Shown piece after piece: positions 1-9,322 of a stretch of DNA of 64,000 nucleotides. The DNA comes from VAZQ01 sp963744275 (GTDB lineage Bacteria; Pseudomonadota; Alphaproteobacteria; Rhizobiales; Xanthobacteraceae), in the NCBI GenBank assembly GCA_963744275.1, contig CAVUSX010000021.1, positions 124,001-188,000 of the forward strand, given 5' to 3'. Position numbers and translations under genes: made by a program. Position 1 is the stretch's first letter, and the number at the start of each line of letters is the position of its first letter. The notes under the pieces were generated by a model. It saw nothing but the letters and a program-made list of their open reading frames with translations, did not search any database and had not been told where the DNA came from.

Positions 1-221
1 CCGACAAAGCTCGACATAAAACTCGACATAGGGGCCGTTCCTTCGATGTGTCCGCGACGTCGCCGTCGATCGAGAGCCGGTCCGGTTCTATCGCATCGAA
101 GAGGATTGAAACAACCCTGTTGGGCGCTCCGAACGCAATAGCTTGGAATGCGATGCGCGGGAGCAACAAGCGGTGCCGCCGTGTAGATTGACGGCAACCA
201 TATCCGGAAGCGAATACCACC
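1..221. other. Left edge, no gene recognised
   Basis: Non-coding leader before the aldo/keto reductase. The only structure I see is a short direct repeat, CTCGACATA, at 10-18 and 22-30, spaced 12 bp start to start. The stretch presumably carries the promoter of the downstream gene, but no clear -35/-10 pair can be assigned. Confidence 0.4.
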
Positions 222-1058
222 ATGTCTCCATCCCTGCCCAGATCATCCCGGAACGGCGCCCGGATTCCGGCGATCGGGCTTGGTACCGGCGGCCTCGGCG
301 AGGATTGCGCCCAAATCGTAGCAGCCGCCCTCGCGGCGGGCTATCGCCACATCGACACGGCGCGAAAATACGGCAGCGAACGCGGGGTCGGCGAAGCCAT
401 CCGGGCCGCCCGCGTGCCGCGCAACGAGATTTTCCTCACCACCAAGGTATCGCACGAGCATCTTCATGCGGGCGATTTCGAGCGCTCGACGCAGGCGAGC
501 CTGCAGGCGCTGGGCCTCGACCATGTCGATCTGCTGCTCGTGCACTGGCCGGCGCCCGATATGCCGCTGCCGGAGACCATGGGGGCGCTCGCGCAGATGA
601 AGCGCCGAGGCCTCACCCGTCATATCGGGGTGGCGAATTTCAACGTCGCGCTGCTGGATGAGGCGATCAGCCTCTGTCCGGAGCCGCTGGTCGCCCTGCA
701 GGCCGAATATCACCCCTACCTCGACCAATCGAAGGTCCTGGCGGCCTGCCGCCGGCACGGATTGGTGTTCATTGCCTATTGCCCGCTCGCGCGCGGCCGG
801 TTGATCGCCGATCCGGTGATCGTCGAGATCGCCCGCGACAAGGGCTGCACCGCCGCGCAAGTCGCGTTGCGCTGGCTCGTTCAACAGGACGCCGTCGCGG
901 CCATTCCGCGATCCTCGCGCCGCGAGCGCGTCGCGGAGAATATCGATATATTCGGGTTTGAGCTCACCGACGACGAGATGAAGCGCATTGCGGCGCTCGC
1001 GCGCCCCAACGGCAGGGTGGTCAATCCGGTCGGACGCGTTTCCGCGTGGGACGTTTGA
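222..1058 (+). CDS. Aldo/keto reductase (278 aa)
   Basis: Cytoplasmic NADPH-dependent oxidoreductase of the aldo/keto reductase family, reducing aldehydes or ketones; the substrate cannot be read from sequence. The catalytic tetrad is visible: D45 and Y50 in HIDTARKYGSE, K75 in LTTKV, and H108 in LLLVHWP. Length is typical of the family (270-330 aa). The C-terminal cofactor-binding stretch IPRSSRRERV is present. The ATG at 222 has no strong Shine-Dalgarno. The gene converges on cheR with a 13-bp gap and is not part of the chemotaxis operon. Confidence 0.9.
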   Translation: MSPSLPRSSRNGARIPAIGLGTGGLGEDCAQIVAAALAAGYRHIDTARKYGSERGVGEAIRAARVPRNEIFLTTKVSHEHLHAGDFERSTQASLQALGLDHVDLLLVHWPAPDMPLPETMGALAQMKRRGLTRHIGVANFNVALLDEAISLCPEPLVALQAEYHPYLDQSKVLAACRRHGLVFIAYCPLARGRLIADPVIVEIARDKGCTAAQVALRWLVQQDAVAAIPRSSRRERVAENIDIFGFELTDDEMKRIAALARPNGRVVNPVGRVSAWDV

Positions 1059-1071
1059 GGCTGGATTTGCG

Positions 1072-1951
1072 TCAGCGCGCGTTTGCCGCCGCCAGCCGCG
1101 GTCCCGGCCTGACCTCGCCCGTGGTCCGGCCTTTGGCCGCCACCGAGGGGACGTAGATGCCGCGCCGATCGAGCAGCGGCTTGAAGCCGTCGGTGAGACC
1201 GACCACCGTTTCGGCGGCGCCGAGCACGAGGTAGCCGTCGTGCGCCGTGATGCTGCGCGATGCGATCGAGCACGCGCGCCTTGGTCTCCTGGTCGAAATA
1301 GATCAGCACGTTGCGGCAGAACACCAGGTCGAATGGTCCCAGATGCGCGAATTCGTGCAGCAGGTTGAAGGGCCGGAATTGCACCATGGCGCGCACGTCC
1401 GGGTTGATCTGCCAGCTGTCGCCGATCTGATCGAAATACTTGATGAGGAGCTGGATCGGCAGTCCGCGCTGCACCTCGAACTGGCTGAAGATTCCCGATT
1501 TGGCCTTTTCCAGGACCTGGGTCGAGAACTCGGTGGCGACGATCTCGATCGGCCGTCCGGCGACCGCCGCGCCCATTTCCTTCAGGCTCATGGCCAGCGA
1601 ATAGGGCTCCTGCCCGGTCGAGGCGGCGGCGCACCAGATGCGGATGCGCCGGTGGGCCGGCCGGGCCGCCAGCAGGGCCGGCATGATGGTCTCGCGAAAA
1701 TGCTCGAACGGCAGCTTGTCGCGGAAGAAGAACGATTCGTTGGTGGTCATCGCCTCGGCGACCTCGGTGGCGAGCGGCTCGTTCTTCACCGCCCGCAGCT
1801 TCGCCACCAGCTCCGCCAGGGTCGCGATGCCGGCGCGATGCGCGACCGGCGAGAGCCGGCTCTCGACCAGATATTGCTTGTCGGCCGACAGCACGAGGCC
1901 GGAGCGCTCCTTCAGGAGCTTGCGCAAATAGTCGTAGTCGGCGGGCGTCAC
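1072..1951 (-). CDS. cheR: Chemotaxis protein methyltransferase CheR, frameshifted near its C-terminus
   Basis: SAM-dependent methyltransferase that methylates glutamates of chemoreceptors. Visible are the N-terminal helical domain (YDYLRKLLKERSG), the FFRD motif, the SAM-binding stretch IRIWCAAASTGQEPYS and FDLVFCRNVLIYF. The frame breaks between about 1236 and 1262: one frame ends with VLDRIAQ and the next continues DGYLVLGAAETVVGLT to a TGA at 1072-1074. Removing one base or adding two restores about 292 residues. The GTG start at 1951 overlaps the cheB stop by 4 bp (GTGA), so translation is probably coupled. The shift may be a sequence error, because both halves are well conserved. Confidence 0.88.
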
Positions 1952-3147
1952 GATCGCCCCCCTGAGAACAGATGTGTCAGCTTGGCGGCGATCTGATCGA
2001 TCGGCAGGACGGCGGAGCACAAGCCGGCTTTGGCCACCGAGCCCGGCATGCCCCATACCACGCTGCTGTCCTCGTCCTGCGCGATGACGCAGCCGCCGGC
2101 GGCCACGACATCGGCGGCGCCGCGCGCTCCGTCGGAGCCCATGCCGGTGAGGACGAGGGCCAGATTCCAGCTGCCCCACGTTTCGGCGGCGGAAGAGAAC
2201 ATGGGATCGACCGACGGCTTGCAAAAATTGATCTGCGGGCCGTCATCGAGCGCGACCGACGGCACGCCGTCGCGACGGGTCACCCGCAGGTGGCGGCCAC
2301 CGGGTGCGATATAGATCGCACCGGCGCGCAGCGCCTCCCCGTCGACCGCTTCGTGCACCGGCCGGCCGCTGGCGCGCTCGAGGATTTCAGCCAGGATGGT
2401 GGTGAAGGTCGGCGGCATGTGCTGGGTGATCAGAACCGGAGCCTGGTCGATGACGCCGGTGATGCGGCCCACGATGGCGCCGAGCGCCTGCGGTCCGCCG
2501 GTCGAGGAGCCGATCAGCAGAATGCGCGGTGGCGCCGACGGCAGGGGCCGCAGCTTGAAGGTGACGGGGTCGGGGGTCGGCGCAGTCTCCGGGCTGGCGA
2601 CATGGCGCAGGCCCGTGCCGGCCATGGGTGCGCCGATCGGTACCGCGCGCGCGCCGGAAGCCGCGGGAGCGCGGGCAACATCGGAGCGCCGCTTGCGGCG
2701 AGCCCCCAAGACGCGGATTTTCTCGACGAGATCGCGGCGAAACGAGACCGAGCTGGTGATCTCGCTGGTGGATTCGGGCTTGGGGATGTAGTCGGCGGCG
2801 CCGAGCGAGAGCGCGCGCAGGCTCACCTCCGCGTTGCGCCTGGTGAGCGTCGAGGACATGATCACGACGAGATCGCGCTTCTTCTCGAACAGGAGCGGCA
2901 AGGCGGTGATCCCGTCGATGTCGGGCATGTCGACATCGAGAATGACGACGTCGGGATTGGTCCGCTCCAGCTGCTCGATGGCCTCGCGGCCGCTGCGCAG
3001 CGAAGCCACCACCTGCAGCCCGGCCTCGGCCTCGATCCAGCGCACCAGGAGGCCGCGCACCACGATGGCGTCGTCCACGATCATCACCCGGATCGAGTCA
3101 TGTCCGGGCGCGGTTCTCGGATGCAAGCTGGGATCGGCGAAGCTCAT
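1948..3147 (-). CDS. cheB: Chemotaxis response regulator protein-glutamate methylesterase CheB (399 aa)
   Basis: Removes methyl groups from receptors when phosphorylated by CheA and also deamidates receptor glutamines. An N-terminal receiver domain (about 20-140) carries the acidic pair in VMIVDDAIVV, phosphoacceptor D71 in VILDVDMPD and a conserved K in YIPKPE. A low-complexity linker rich in A and P follows. The C-terminal methylesterase domain shows the Ser-His-Asp triad in IGSSTGGPQ, TQHMPP and LTGMGSDGA. Its stop overlaps the cheR start; cheY lies 57 bp upstream. Confidence 0.96.
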   Translation of the reverse strand: MSFADPSLHPRTAPGHDSIRVMIVDDAIVVRGLLVRWIEAEAGLQVVASLRSGREAIEQLERTNPDVVILDVDMPDIDGITALPLLFEKKRDLVVIMSSTLTRRNAEVSLRALSLGAADYIPKPESTSEITSSVSFRRDLVEKIRVLGARRKRRSDVARAPAASGARAVPIGAPMAGTGLRHVASPETAPTPDPVTFKLRPLPSAPPRILLIGSSTGGPQALGAIVGRITGVIDQAPVLITQHMPPTFTTILAEILERASGRPVHEAVDGEALRAGAIYIAPGGRHLRVTRRDGVPSVALDDGPQINFCKPSVDPMFSSAAETWGSWNLALVLTGMGSDGARGAADVVAAGGCVIAQDEDSSVVWGMPGSVAKAGLCSAVLPIDQIAAKLTHLFSGGRS

Positions 3148-3204
3148 CGCGGTACGCAGTACTCGAGTTGACGCAACTGAACGTGCACGAACGAACGCGC
3201 GAGG

Positions 3205-3570
3205 TCAGATCAGCCCGACCTCTTGGAACTTGGCCTCGACGATCTCCTTGTCGAACGGCTTCATGATGTACTCGTTGGCGCCCGCATGCAGCGCGCGGGC
3301 GATGTGCGCGACGTCGTTCTCGGTGGTGCAAAACACGACCTTCGGCCGGTCACCATCCGGCATGCGGCGCAGGTTTCGCAGGAATTCGTAGCCATCCATC
3401 TTCGGCATGTTCCAATCGAGCAGGACGGCGTCGGGCATGGCACTGCGGCAAGCCTCCAGCGCCTGCTCGCCGTCCTCGGCTTCGACGATCTGGAAGTCCA
3501 GCTTCTCGAGAATCCGCCGCGCCACCTTTCGGATGACGCTGGAATTGTCGGCGACCAGACAGGTCTTCAT
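3205..3570 (-). CDS. cheY: Chemotaxis response regulator CheY (121 aa)
   Basis: Single-domain receiver that carries the signal from CheA to the flagellar switch. Visible are the acidic pocket (ADNSS, with D8 followed by N instead of a second D), phosphoacceptor D52 in LLDWNMP, the switch T in VVFCTTEND and the conserved K in IMKPFD. I chose the ATG at 3570, preceded by AGAGG, over an upstream in-frame start because the receiver fold begins at MKTCLVADN. It sits between cheW and cheB in the operon. Confidence 0.95.
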   Translation of the reverse strand: MKTCLVADNSSVIRKVARRILEKLDFQIVEAEDGEQALEACRSAMPDAVLLDWNMPKMDGYEFLRNLRRMPDGDRPKVVFCTTENDVAHIARALHAGANEYIMKPFDKEIVEAKFQEVGLI

Positions 3571-3645
3571 GACAGCCTCTTTTCGTTCTGCGGGGGAGCC
3601 CGCCCATTTCCACGGTTCATCTGATACTTCCAAGGTATTGCGAAT

Positions 3646-4110
3646 TCATGCCGCCTCCGCCTGCTGGCCGACATCGAGCACGCGGTCGACGTCGAGCACC
3701 ACCAGGAGGCGGTCCTCCAGCCGATGAACGCCCGCCGACAAGCGTGCGAGCCCCGGCTCGAGATTGACCGGATTGCCCTCGCGACCCGCGGTCGGCAGGG
3801 TCAGCACCTCGCCGATCGCGTCGATCAGCAGGCCATAGGATTTGCCCTTGTACTCGATGCCGATCGCCATTCGCCTGCGGACCTCGCCCGCCGGCGCCAG
3901 CCCGAGACGCCGGCGCATGTCGATTGCGGTCACGATCCGGCCCCGCAGATTGAGCACGCCGGCGATCTCGGGCGCGGCGAGCGGCACGCGCGTCAAGCGA
4001 TCGAGCACGAAGACATCCTGCACGCGCGCGATCGGGAGGCCGAACAGCTGGCCGCCGACCGTCGCGGTGACGTATTCGGTCTCGGTCGTGGTATCGAGCA
4101 TACGGATCAC
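3646..4110 (-). CDS. cheW: Chemotaxis coupling protein CheW (154 aa)
   Basis: Adaptor that links CheA to chemoreceptor arrays. The CheW fold is evident from FGLPIARVQDVF, the VLNLRGRIVTAIDMR core and YGLLIDAIGEVL. The GTG start at 4110 lies 10 bp after the cheA stop and is preceded by GAGGA at a good distance; an in-frame ATG three codons later is an alternative. Length is typical. The close spacing indicates co-transcription and probable translational coupling with cheA. Confidence 0.94.
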   Translation of the reverse strand: MIRMLDTTTETEYVTATVGGQLFGLPIARVQDVFVLDRLTRVPLAAPEIAGVLNLRGRIVTAIDMRRRLGLAPAGEVRRRMAIGIEYKGKSYGLLIDAIGEVLTLPTAGREGNPVNLEPGLARLSAGVHRLEDRLLVVLDVDRVLDVGQQAEAA

Positions 4111-4120
4111 GTCACGTTCC

Positions 4121-6769
4121 TCACGCCGCGCGGTTCATGTCGGCGGTCTGCTCCTTGAGCGCCGCGATGAGACCCTGGCGGTCGAACTTCGCCACGTAAT
4201 CGTGCAGCCCGACCTGGCGACCGCGCTCGACCGATTCCGCGGACACCAGCGAAGAAAGCCCGATGACCGGTATCGATGCGGTGCGCGGATCGCGGCGCAC
4301 CGCCGAGGTCAGCTCGAAACCGTCCATGCCGGGCATCTCGATATCGGTGATGACGACGTCGAAGCGCGCGCCGGCGCGCAGCATGATCAGGGCTTCGGGT
4401 GCCGAAGCCGCGCTGCTGACGGCATATCCGGCCGTATTCAGCAGCGGCGCCAGCATGTTGCGGAAGAATGCGGAATTGTCGATCAGGAGCACGCGATGCC
4501 GCGCCGGGGAGACCCGCCGCTCGCGCCAATCCTGCCAATCGTCGAATGCCAGCGGCAGGTAATGACCGATGTCGATGACCTCGGTGGCCTGGCCCCTGAT
4601 CAGCGCCGAGCCGAGCACGCCGGGCCGCTGGCTGACCAGCTCGATATCCAGTCTCTGCTCGACGATATCGACGATCTCGTCGACCACCAGGGCCATGGAG
4701 CGCCCCTCGTCGGAGAACACCAGCAGGGGCTGCTTGCCGGTACTCTTGATGCGGACATCGTCGTTGACCGGGATCAACGGCATCAGCTGACCGCGATATT
4801 GCACCAGCGAGCGGCCGTTCGATGTCTCGATCTTGCCGACGTCGATCTCCTCCAGGCGGGTCACCAGCGACAGCAGCACGGCCCGCGGCTGCGGCGAGCC
4901 GGCGCGGAACACCAGCATCGACTCGATGCCGGAATCGGTGTCCTGCCGATCGGCCTCCTGCTCGGCTGTGGCGCCATCCCGGCCGACGGCCACGTTTCCG
5001 ATCGACTGGGCGACGCCGTTGGGCTCGATGATCATGATGACCGAGCCGTCGCCCAGGATCGTGTTGCCGGCGAACAAGGGGATATGGCGAAGCTTGCTCG
5101 ACATCGGCTTGACCACGATCTCCTCGGTATGGAAGACGGCGTCGACCACGATGCCGAACGTCTGGCTGCCGACCTGGGTGACCACGATGAAGCCGTTCTC
5201 GGCCTGGCAGTCGGCCCCCTCGTCGATCTTGAGCAGGGCCTTGAGGTGGACGAGCGGGAGCAGCTTGTTGCGCAAGCGCAAGACCGCCGCATCCTTGATG
5301 TGCTCGATGCGATGCTCCGAGTTGCTGCGCACGCGGACGAGCTCGACGACGGCGAGCTGGGGAATGGCGAAGCGATCGCCGGCCGATTCCACGATCAAGG
5401 CGGAGACGATCGCCAGCGTGAGGGGAATCTTGATGCTCAAGCGGGTGCCCTGCCCGAGCACCGATTTGACGTCGATGGTGCCGCCGATCGCGTCGATATT
5501 GGCGCGCACCACGTCCATGCCGATGCCGCGGCCGGAGACGCTGGTGATCTTTTGGGCGGTCGAGAAGCCGGGCTCGAAGATGAAGCGCTGGATCTGCGCT
5601 TCCGACATCTTCTCGATTTGCGCCTCGCCGGCGAGCCCGCGCGCGATCGCCGCGGCCTTGATCCGTTCGGTGCTCAAGCCGGCGCCGTCGTCGGAAATCT
5701 CGATCACGATGTGGCCGCCTTCGTGGCGGGCGCTGAGACGGATGGTGCCTTTTTCGGGCTTGCCGGCCGCCCGCCGCGCCGCCGGCGTCTCGAGGCCGTG
5801 GTCGGCGGAATTGCGCACCATGTGAATCAGCGGATCCTTGATCAGCTCGAGCACCTGCCGGTCGAGCTCGGTCTCGGCGCCGTGCAGCTCGAGCTCGATC
5901 GACTTGCCGAGATCGGTCGACAGATCCCGCACGATCCGCGGCAGCTTCTGCCAGGCGACCCCGATCTGCTGCATCCGCGTCTTCATGACGCCTTCCTGCA
6001 GCTCCGCGGTGACGTTCGACAGCCGCTGCAAAGGGGCCTTGAATTCGGAATCCTCGTGCCGGCGCACGATCTCGAGCAGCTGATTGCGGGTGAGCACCAG
6101 CTCGGAGACCATGGTCATCAGATGCTCGAGCGTATCGACATGCACCCGGATCGATTTGGTGGCGATCTTGTCGTTCGAGCGGTCGTCGTCGCGGCTGGCG
6201 GCGTCTTCATCCCTCCCGCCGCCGGCGGGAGCGAGGGTGATCGATCTCGGCGCCTCTTCCGTCGCCGCCGCCACCAGGAGGGTTGCCAATTCATCGCCGA
6301 GGTCGCGGCTCGGGCGCGCTGGTTCTGCCGGCATCGGCCGGGCGAGCGCAGGCGCGGCGGGCGCAGGCGCGGCGGATTTCGACGCCCCGCCGTGGGCGGC
6401 GGCCGCGAGGCGGCTCAGCTGGATGATCAAATCGCGGTCGTCGCCGGGCTCCTCGGCTTGATTGCGCTCGAGCCGATCGAGCAACATCTTGATCCGGTCG
6501 ATGGTCGCCAGGATGAGGGTGACGGCATCGCTGGTGACCGATGCGCCATCGCGAAAATTTCCCATCAGCGCTTCGGCCGCATGGGTGAGCGCCTCGAGCC
6601 GCGGCAGGCCGAGGAACCCGCAGGTCCCCTTGATGGTATGAACGAGCCGGAAGACGTTATCGAGAATCTTGGCGTTGTTGGGGTCGTGCTCGAAACGGAC
6701 GAGCTCGACATCCACGACCTCGATGCTCTCGTTCGTCTCGGTCAGGAAATCCCGCAGCAACTCGTCCAT
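4121..6769 (-). CDS. cheA: Hybrid chemotaxis histidine kinase CheA with C-terminal receiver domain (882 aa)
   Basis: Kinase that phosphorylates CheY and CheB in response to receptors. Domains in order: N-terminal Hpt with phospho-His H44 in RLVHTIKGTCGF; a low-complexity A/P-rich linker; dimerisation helices; the HATPase with N-box HMVRNSADHGLE, G1 DDGAG and G2 GRGIGMDV; CheW-like regulatory sequence; and a C-terminal receiver (about 759-882) with VVITDIEMPGMDG carrying the acceptor Asp near 809. The added receiver makes this a CheA-REC hybrid, a form known in several alphaproteobacteria, where it may act as a phosphate sink. It heads the cheA-W-Y-B-R run. No chemoreceptor or cheD is present in this window. 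Confidence 0.95.
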   Translation of the reverse strand: MDELLRDFLTETNESIEVVDVELVRFEHDPNNAKILDNVFRLVHTIKGTCGFLGLPRLEALTHAAEALMGNFRDGASVTSDAVTLILATIDRIKMLLDRLERNQAEEPGDDRDLIIQLSRLAAAAHGGASKSAAPAPAAPALARPMPAEPARPSRDLGDELATLLVAAATEEAPRSITLAPAGGGRDEDAASRDDDRSNDKIATKSIRVHVDTLEHLMTMVSELVLTRNQLLEIVRRHEDSEFKAPLQRLSNVTAELQEGVMKTRMQQIGVAWQKLPRIVRDLSTDLGKSIELELHGAETELDRQVLELIKDPLIHMVRNSADHGLETPAARRAAGKPEKGTIRLSARHEGGHIVIEISDDGAGLSTERIKAAAIARGLAGEAQIEKMSEAQIQRFIFEPGFSTAQKITSVSGRGIGMDVVRANIDAIGGTIDVKSVLGQGTRLSIKIPLTLAIVSALIVESAGDRFAIPQLAVVELVRVRSNSEHRIEHIKDAAVLRLRNKLLPLVHLKALLKIDEGADCQAENGFIVVTQVGSQTFGIVVDAVFHTEEIVVKPMSSKLRHIPLFAGNTILGDGSVIMIIEPNGVAQSIGNVAVGRDGATAEQEADRQDTDSGIESMLVFRAGSPQPRAVLLSLVTRLEEIDVGKIETSNGRSLVQYRGQLMPLIPVNDDVRIKSTGKQPLLVFSDEGRSMALVVDEIVDIVEQRLDIELVSQRPGVLGSALIRGQATEVIDIGHYLPLAFDDWQDWRERRVSPARHRVLLIDNSAFFRNMLAPLLNTAGYAVSSAASAPEALIMLRAGARFDVVITDIEMPGMDGFELTSAVRRDPRTASIPVIGLSSLVSAESVERGRQVGLHDYVAKFDRQGLIAALKEQTADMNRAA

Positions 6770-6904
6770 GGAAAAATGCTTTCAACGCGAAGCGCGGGCC
6801 CCTCCCGACGCATTTCGGCATCAAGGATCACTGTGTTGCCAAAGAGTTTAATTTTGGTTGCAGTCGCTGCGCCCGGCAGCTGCATTAATGTGTCGTTAGG
6901 AAAT

Positions 6905-7016
6905 GGGGGCGGGTGGGGCGAATGGCGAATAGCGAGTGGGGAATAGGGAGTAGAGAGGAGGGAGTTCCGGCTCCCCGCTTCGCTATTCGCTACTCGCCAT
7001 TCGCTATTCGCCCAAC
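6905..7016. repeat. Inverted-repeat element between cheA and chpT
   Basis: An imperfect long palindrome: the left arm contains GGCGAATGGCGAATAGCGAG and the right arm CGCCATTCGCTATTCGCCC, around a purine-rich loop. A shorter relative lies at 32,520-32,588. It could fold into a stem in RNA and reduce read-through between chpT and cheA, but no T-run follows. It looks like a dispersed REP-type element. Confidence 0.6.
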
Positions 7017-7658
7017 CTACCGGGCCGCGACGACGATCTGGTCGCCCTCGGCCGCGAGGCTCACCCCCAGCCCGCAGGCCCGGGCGAGCAGGCCGGTATA
7101 GAACGGCTGAATTGCATGCGCATCGATGGTGCCGCTTTCAGAGCGTCCCTCGAGCAGGCCGGCCAAAGCTTGCGGAATGCGCGCATTGAGGCCGGACGCG
7201 GTGATGCGAAAGCTCATGCTCTCGCCTTCGCCGATCGCATCGACGGTGAGCATGCCGCCGCGCGGTATCGTCTGGTTGGCGATAATCACCATGTTCAGCA
7301 ACAGCTTGACGCGGTTCTTCGGCAGCAGCACCCGGGGCGGGTTCCAGGTGACTTTGGTTTTGTCCTCGTCCAGGAAGCCGCGCACCATGCCTTCGGCATC
7401 GCCCAGATCGATTTGGGCGGCGCTCGAGCCGGCGGCCCCGAAGGCCAGCCGGCAGAACTGGAGCCGGGCCGAAGCCGTCTTGGCGCTTTTCTTGATCAGG
7501 TCGAGCGCGAAGGTCTTGGTCTCCTCGTCGCTATCCTTCTCCTCGAGGACCTCCAGCCCATTGACGATGGCGCCGGTCGGGCTGATCAGGTCGTGGCACA
7601 CCCGCGAGCACAGCAGCGCCGCAAGATCGAGGGCATCGAGGGTGACTTGGCCGGACAT
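7017..7658 (-). CDS. ChpT-like histidine phosphotransferase (213 aa)
   Basis: The sequence shows a dimerisation/phosphoryl helix with LCSRVCHDLISPTGA (H22), followed by a degenerate HATPase-like domain. This is the family of ChpT, which relays phosphate in the CckA-ChpT-CtrA cell-cycle pathway, and of related histidine phosphotransferase domains. It lacks clear ATP-binding G-boxes, as expected for a phosphotransferase instead of a kinase. I chose the ATG at 7658 because GGAG precedes it; a TTG seven codons upstream has no support. It lies upstream of cheA in the same orientation, separated by a 247-bp gap with a palindromic repeat. Whether it serves CtrA control or chemotaxis cannot be decided here. 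Confidence 0.78.
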   Translation of the reverse strand: MSGQVTLDALDLAALLCSRVCHDLISPTGAIVNGLEVLEEKDSDEETKTFALDLIKKSAKTASARLQFCRLAFGAAGSSAAQIDLGDAEGMVRGFLDEDKTKVTWNPPRVLLPKNRVKLLLNMVIIANQTIPRGGMLTVDAIGEGESMSFRITASGLNARIPQALAGLLEGRSESGTIDAHAIQPFYTGLLARACGLGVSLAAEGDQIVVAAR

Positions 7659-7910
7659 GCCGATGTCTCCGGTGGGCAAGCTTGTCGAAAGCTCGGCTTG
7701 AGGCTGTGAAAGCGCGACTCAGCGCGTGTGGCGCCGGCGCGCCGTGATACACCGCGGCCACGCGACCTGCCAAGCCGCGAACGCGGACCCACGCGGACCC
7801 AGGACTGGATCGCCGACCCGTCACGTCGGCATGGAGTTGGGAAACGCGGCGGGGCAATCCCGTGGTCGCGACCCGTCCGGCCGCGATTTGCCCAGATTAC
7901 CACAATGGCG

Positions 7911-8447
7911 TTATGGCACAAGCAAGCGGCTAATCCCGGGCCATTCAGTATCTGCGGTTGCAATCGTGTGGTCGCTGTCGCCGGCGAATTCATCCCGCGT
8001 CTGCGGCGCATAGAAGAGGTAGAGCCGTTGGTCTTTGATGATCCAGAGCAGCGGATTGCCCGCCACCGCCACCCCACGGGCCACACCGACCGGATCATAG
8101 CCGCCGAAACGGGGCGCATAGACGTCGGGGTCGGCCATGAAGGCGGCGCGGTTACCGGCGTTCCGAAACCGCCACGCGGTACCGGCAACCACTTGCTCGA
8201 ATTCGCCTTTTCCGGGCAGGGCCTGGGCGTCGGTGAAATAGGCGACCGGATCGAAGCCGCTGATCGCAAGACCGCTGTTACGGTCGATCACGATCCGCTC
8301 GGTGGTCGCCGCGCTGATCGGGCCGGCGCGGCAGAGCCCGGCTGCCACCAGGGCCGCCAAGACCAGCCCTATTGCGGGGCGTCGGCCGGATACGAAAGTG
8401 TGCGGCTTCCGCCGCCGCCGTGCCACGGTCATAGTATTGCCCATCAT
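7911..8447 (-). CDS. Secreted YHS-domain protein (178 aa)
   Basis: A basic N-terminus (RRRRKP) followed by a hydrophobic stretch (IGLVLAALVAAGL) and an Ala-rich site fits a signal peptide. The mature part has the YHS-type pattern: LAISGFDPVAYFTDAQA, then WRFRNAGNRAAF and VYAPRFGGYDP. YHS domains are often linked to metal or redox proteins; the exact role is unknown. Three in-frame ATGs (8447, 8444, 8432) compete, none with a good Shine-Dalgarno. It is divergent from the EipA gene across 111 bp. Confidence 0.75.
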   Translation of the reverse strand: MMGNTMTVARRRRKPHTFVSGRRPAIGLVLAALVAAGLCRAGPISAATTERIVIDRNSGLAISGFDPVAYFTDAQALPGKGEFEQVVAGTAWRFRNAGNRAAFMADPDVYAPRFGGYDPVGVARGVAVAGNPLLWIIKDQRLYLFYAPQTRDEFAGDSDHTIATADTEWPGISRLLVP

Positions 8448-8558
8448 ATGGCGATTCGGTTGCGCTCGCGCCGTAAAGCTAGGATATGCGCGTGAGCGCG
8501 GAGTTAATCCGGCGGTCCGGCAGCGTTGATCCGGTTTGGGCATTTCATGGAGCACTCT

Positions 8559-9137
8559 ATGCGCACTGTATTGCGAGCCATTGCTTTCGCGGTCGCCCTG
8601 ATCGGCTGGGGGCTCGGCCCGCTGGCCGCGCAACCCGCGGATCCGGGCCGCGACCAGAAATATTCCCCCAACGAGCTGGTCAATGCCGGGCATCAATTCT
8701 TCGGCACCATCTCGCAGGGCCTCGCCTCCGTCATCGAGAAAGCGGTCAGCAATTGGGGCCAGCCCAACGGCTATGTGCTCGGCCAGGAAGCCGGCGGCGC
8801 CCTGGTGGCCGGGCTGCGCTATGGCGACGGCACGCTCTACACCAAGAACGCCGGCGACCTGCGGGTCTATTGGCAGGGCCCCTCGGTCGGTTTCGACTGG
8901 GGCGGCGACGGCGCCCGCACCATGATGCTGGTCTACAACCTGCCGAGCACCGAGGCGGTCTATCAGCGCTTTGCCGGCCTCGACGGCTCCGCCTATTTCA
9001 TCGGCGGCTTCGGCATGACGGCACTGACGGCCAACAATATCGTGGTGGTTCCGATCCGCTCCGGCGTCGGGCTGCGGCTGGGCGCCAATATCGGCTACCT
9101 GAAGTTCACCCCGACCGCGACCTGGAACCCGTTCTGA
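8559..9137 (+). CDS. eipA: EipA-family envelope protein, DUF1134 (192 aa)
   Basis: Periplasmic protein related to EipA of Brucella, which maintains envelope integrity under cell-wall stress (established for that family). An N-terminal signal peptide (MRTVLRAIAFAVALIGWGLG) is followed by a compact beta-rich domain with YVLGQEAGGALVAGLRYGDG, VGFDWGGDG and FIGGFGMTAL, characteristic of DUF1134. The ATG at 8559 is chosen because GGAG sits 6 bp upstream; two earlier in-frame starts lack a ribosome site. It stands alone, divergent from the YHS gene. Confidence 0.85.
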   Translation: MRTVLRAIAFAVALIGWGLGPLAAQPADPGRDQKYSPNELVNAGHQFFGTISQGLASVIEKAVSNWGQPNGYVLGQEAGGALVAGLRYGDGTLYTKNAGDLRVYWQGPSVGFDWGGDGARTMMLVYNLPSTEAVYQRFAGLDGSAYFIGGFGMTALTANNIVVVPIRSGVGLRLGANIGYLKFTPTATWNPF

Positions 9138-9322
9138 CCTCGGTTCCTGCGGCCGGGCGCGCGCCGGCGGCAGCCATCGTGGCCTGCGGCCGCGATGTCC
9201 GGGCGCCGGTTTAGGTTAACCCGCGCGGATGCTGGCACCCGCGCACGCGCCATGGCAGTGTAGCCGGCAGTGCAGGAAGTGATCCTCAGAGTGGGCATCA
9301 AAGGCGGGTAGGAGCGTATTTC

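Noticed and set aside
3842..6946. Very long open frame on the plus strand opposite cheA
   Set aside because: It is the high-GC antisense shadow of cheA; its translation is R/H/D-rich with no domain, whereas the minus strand encodes every CheA motif.
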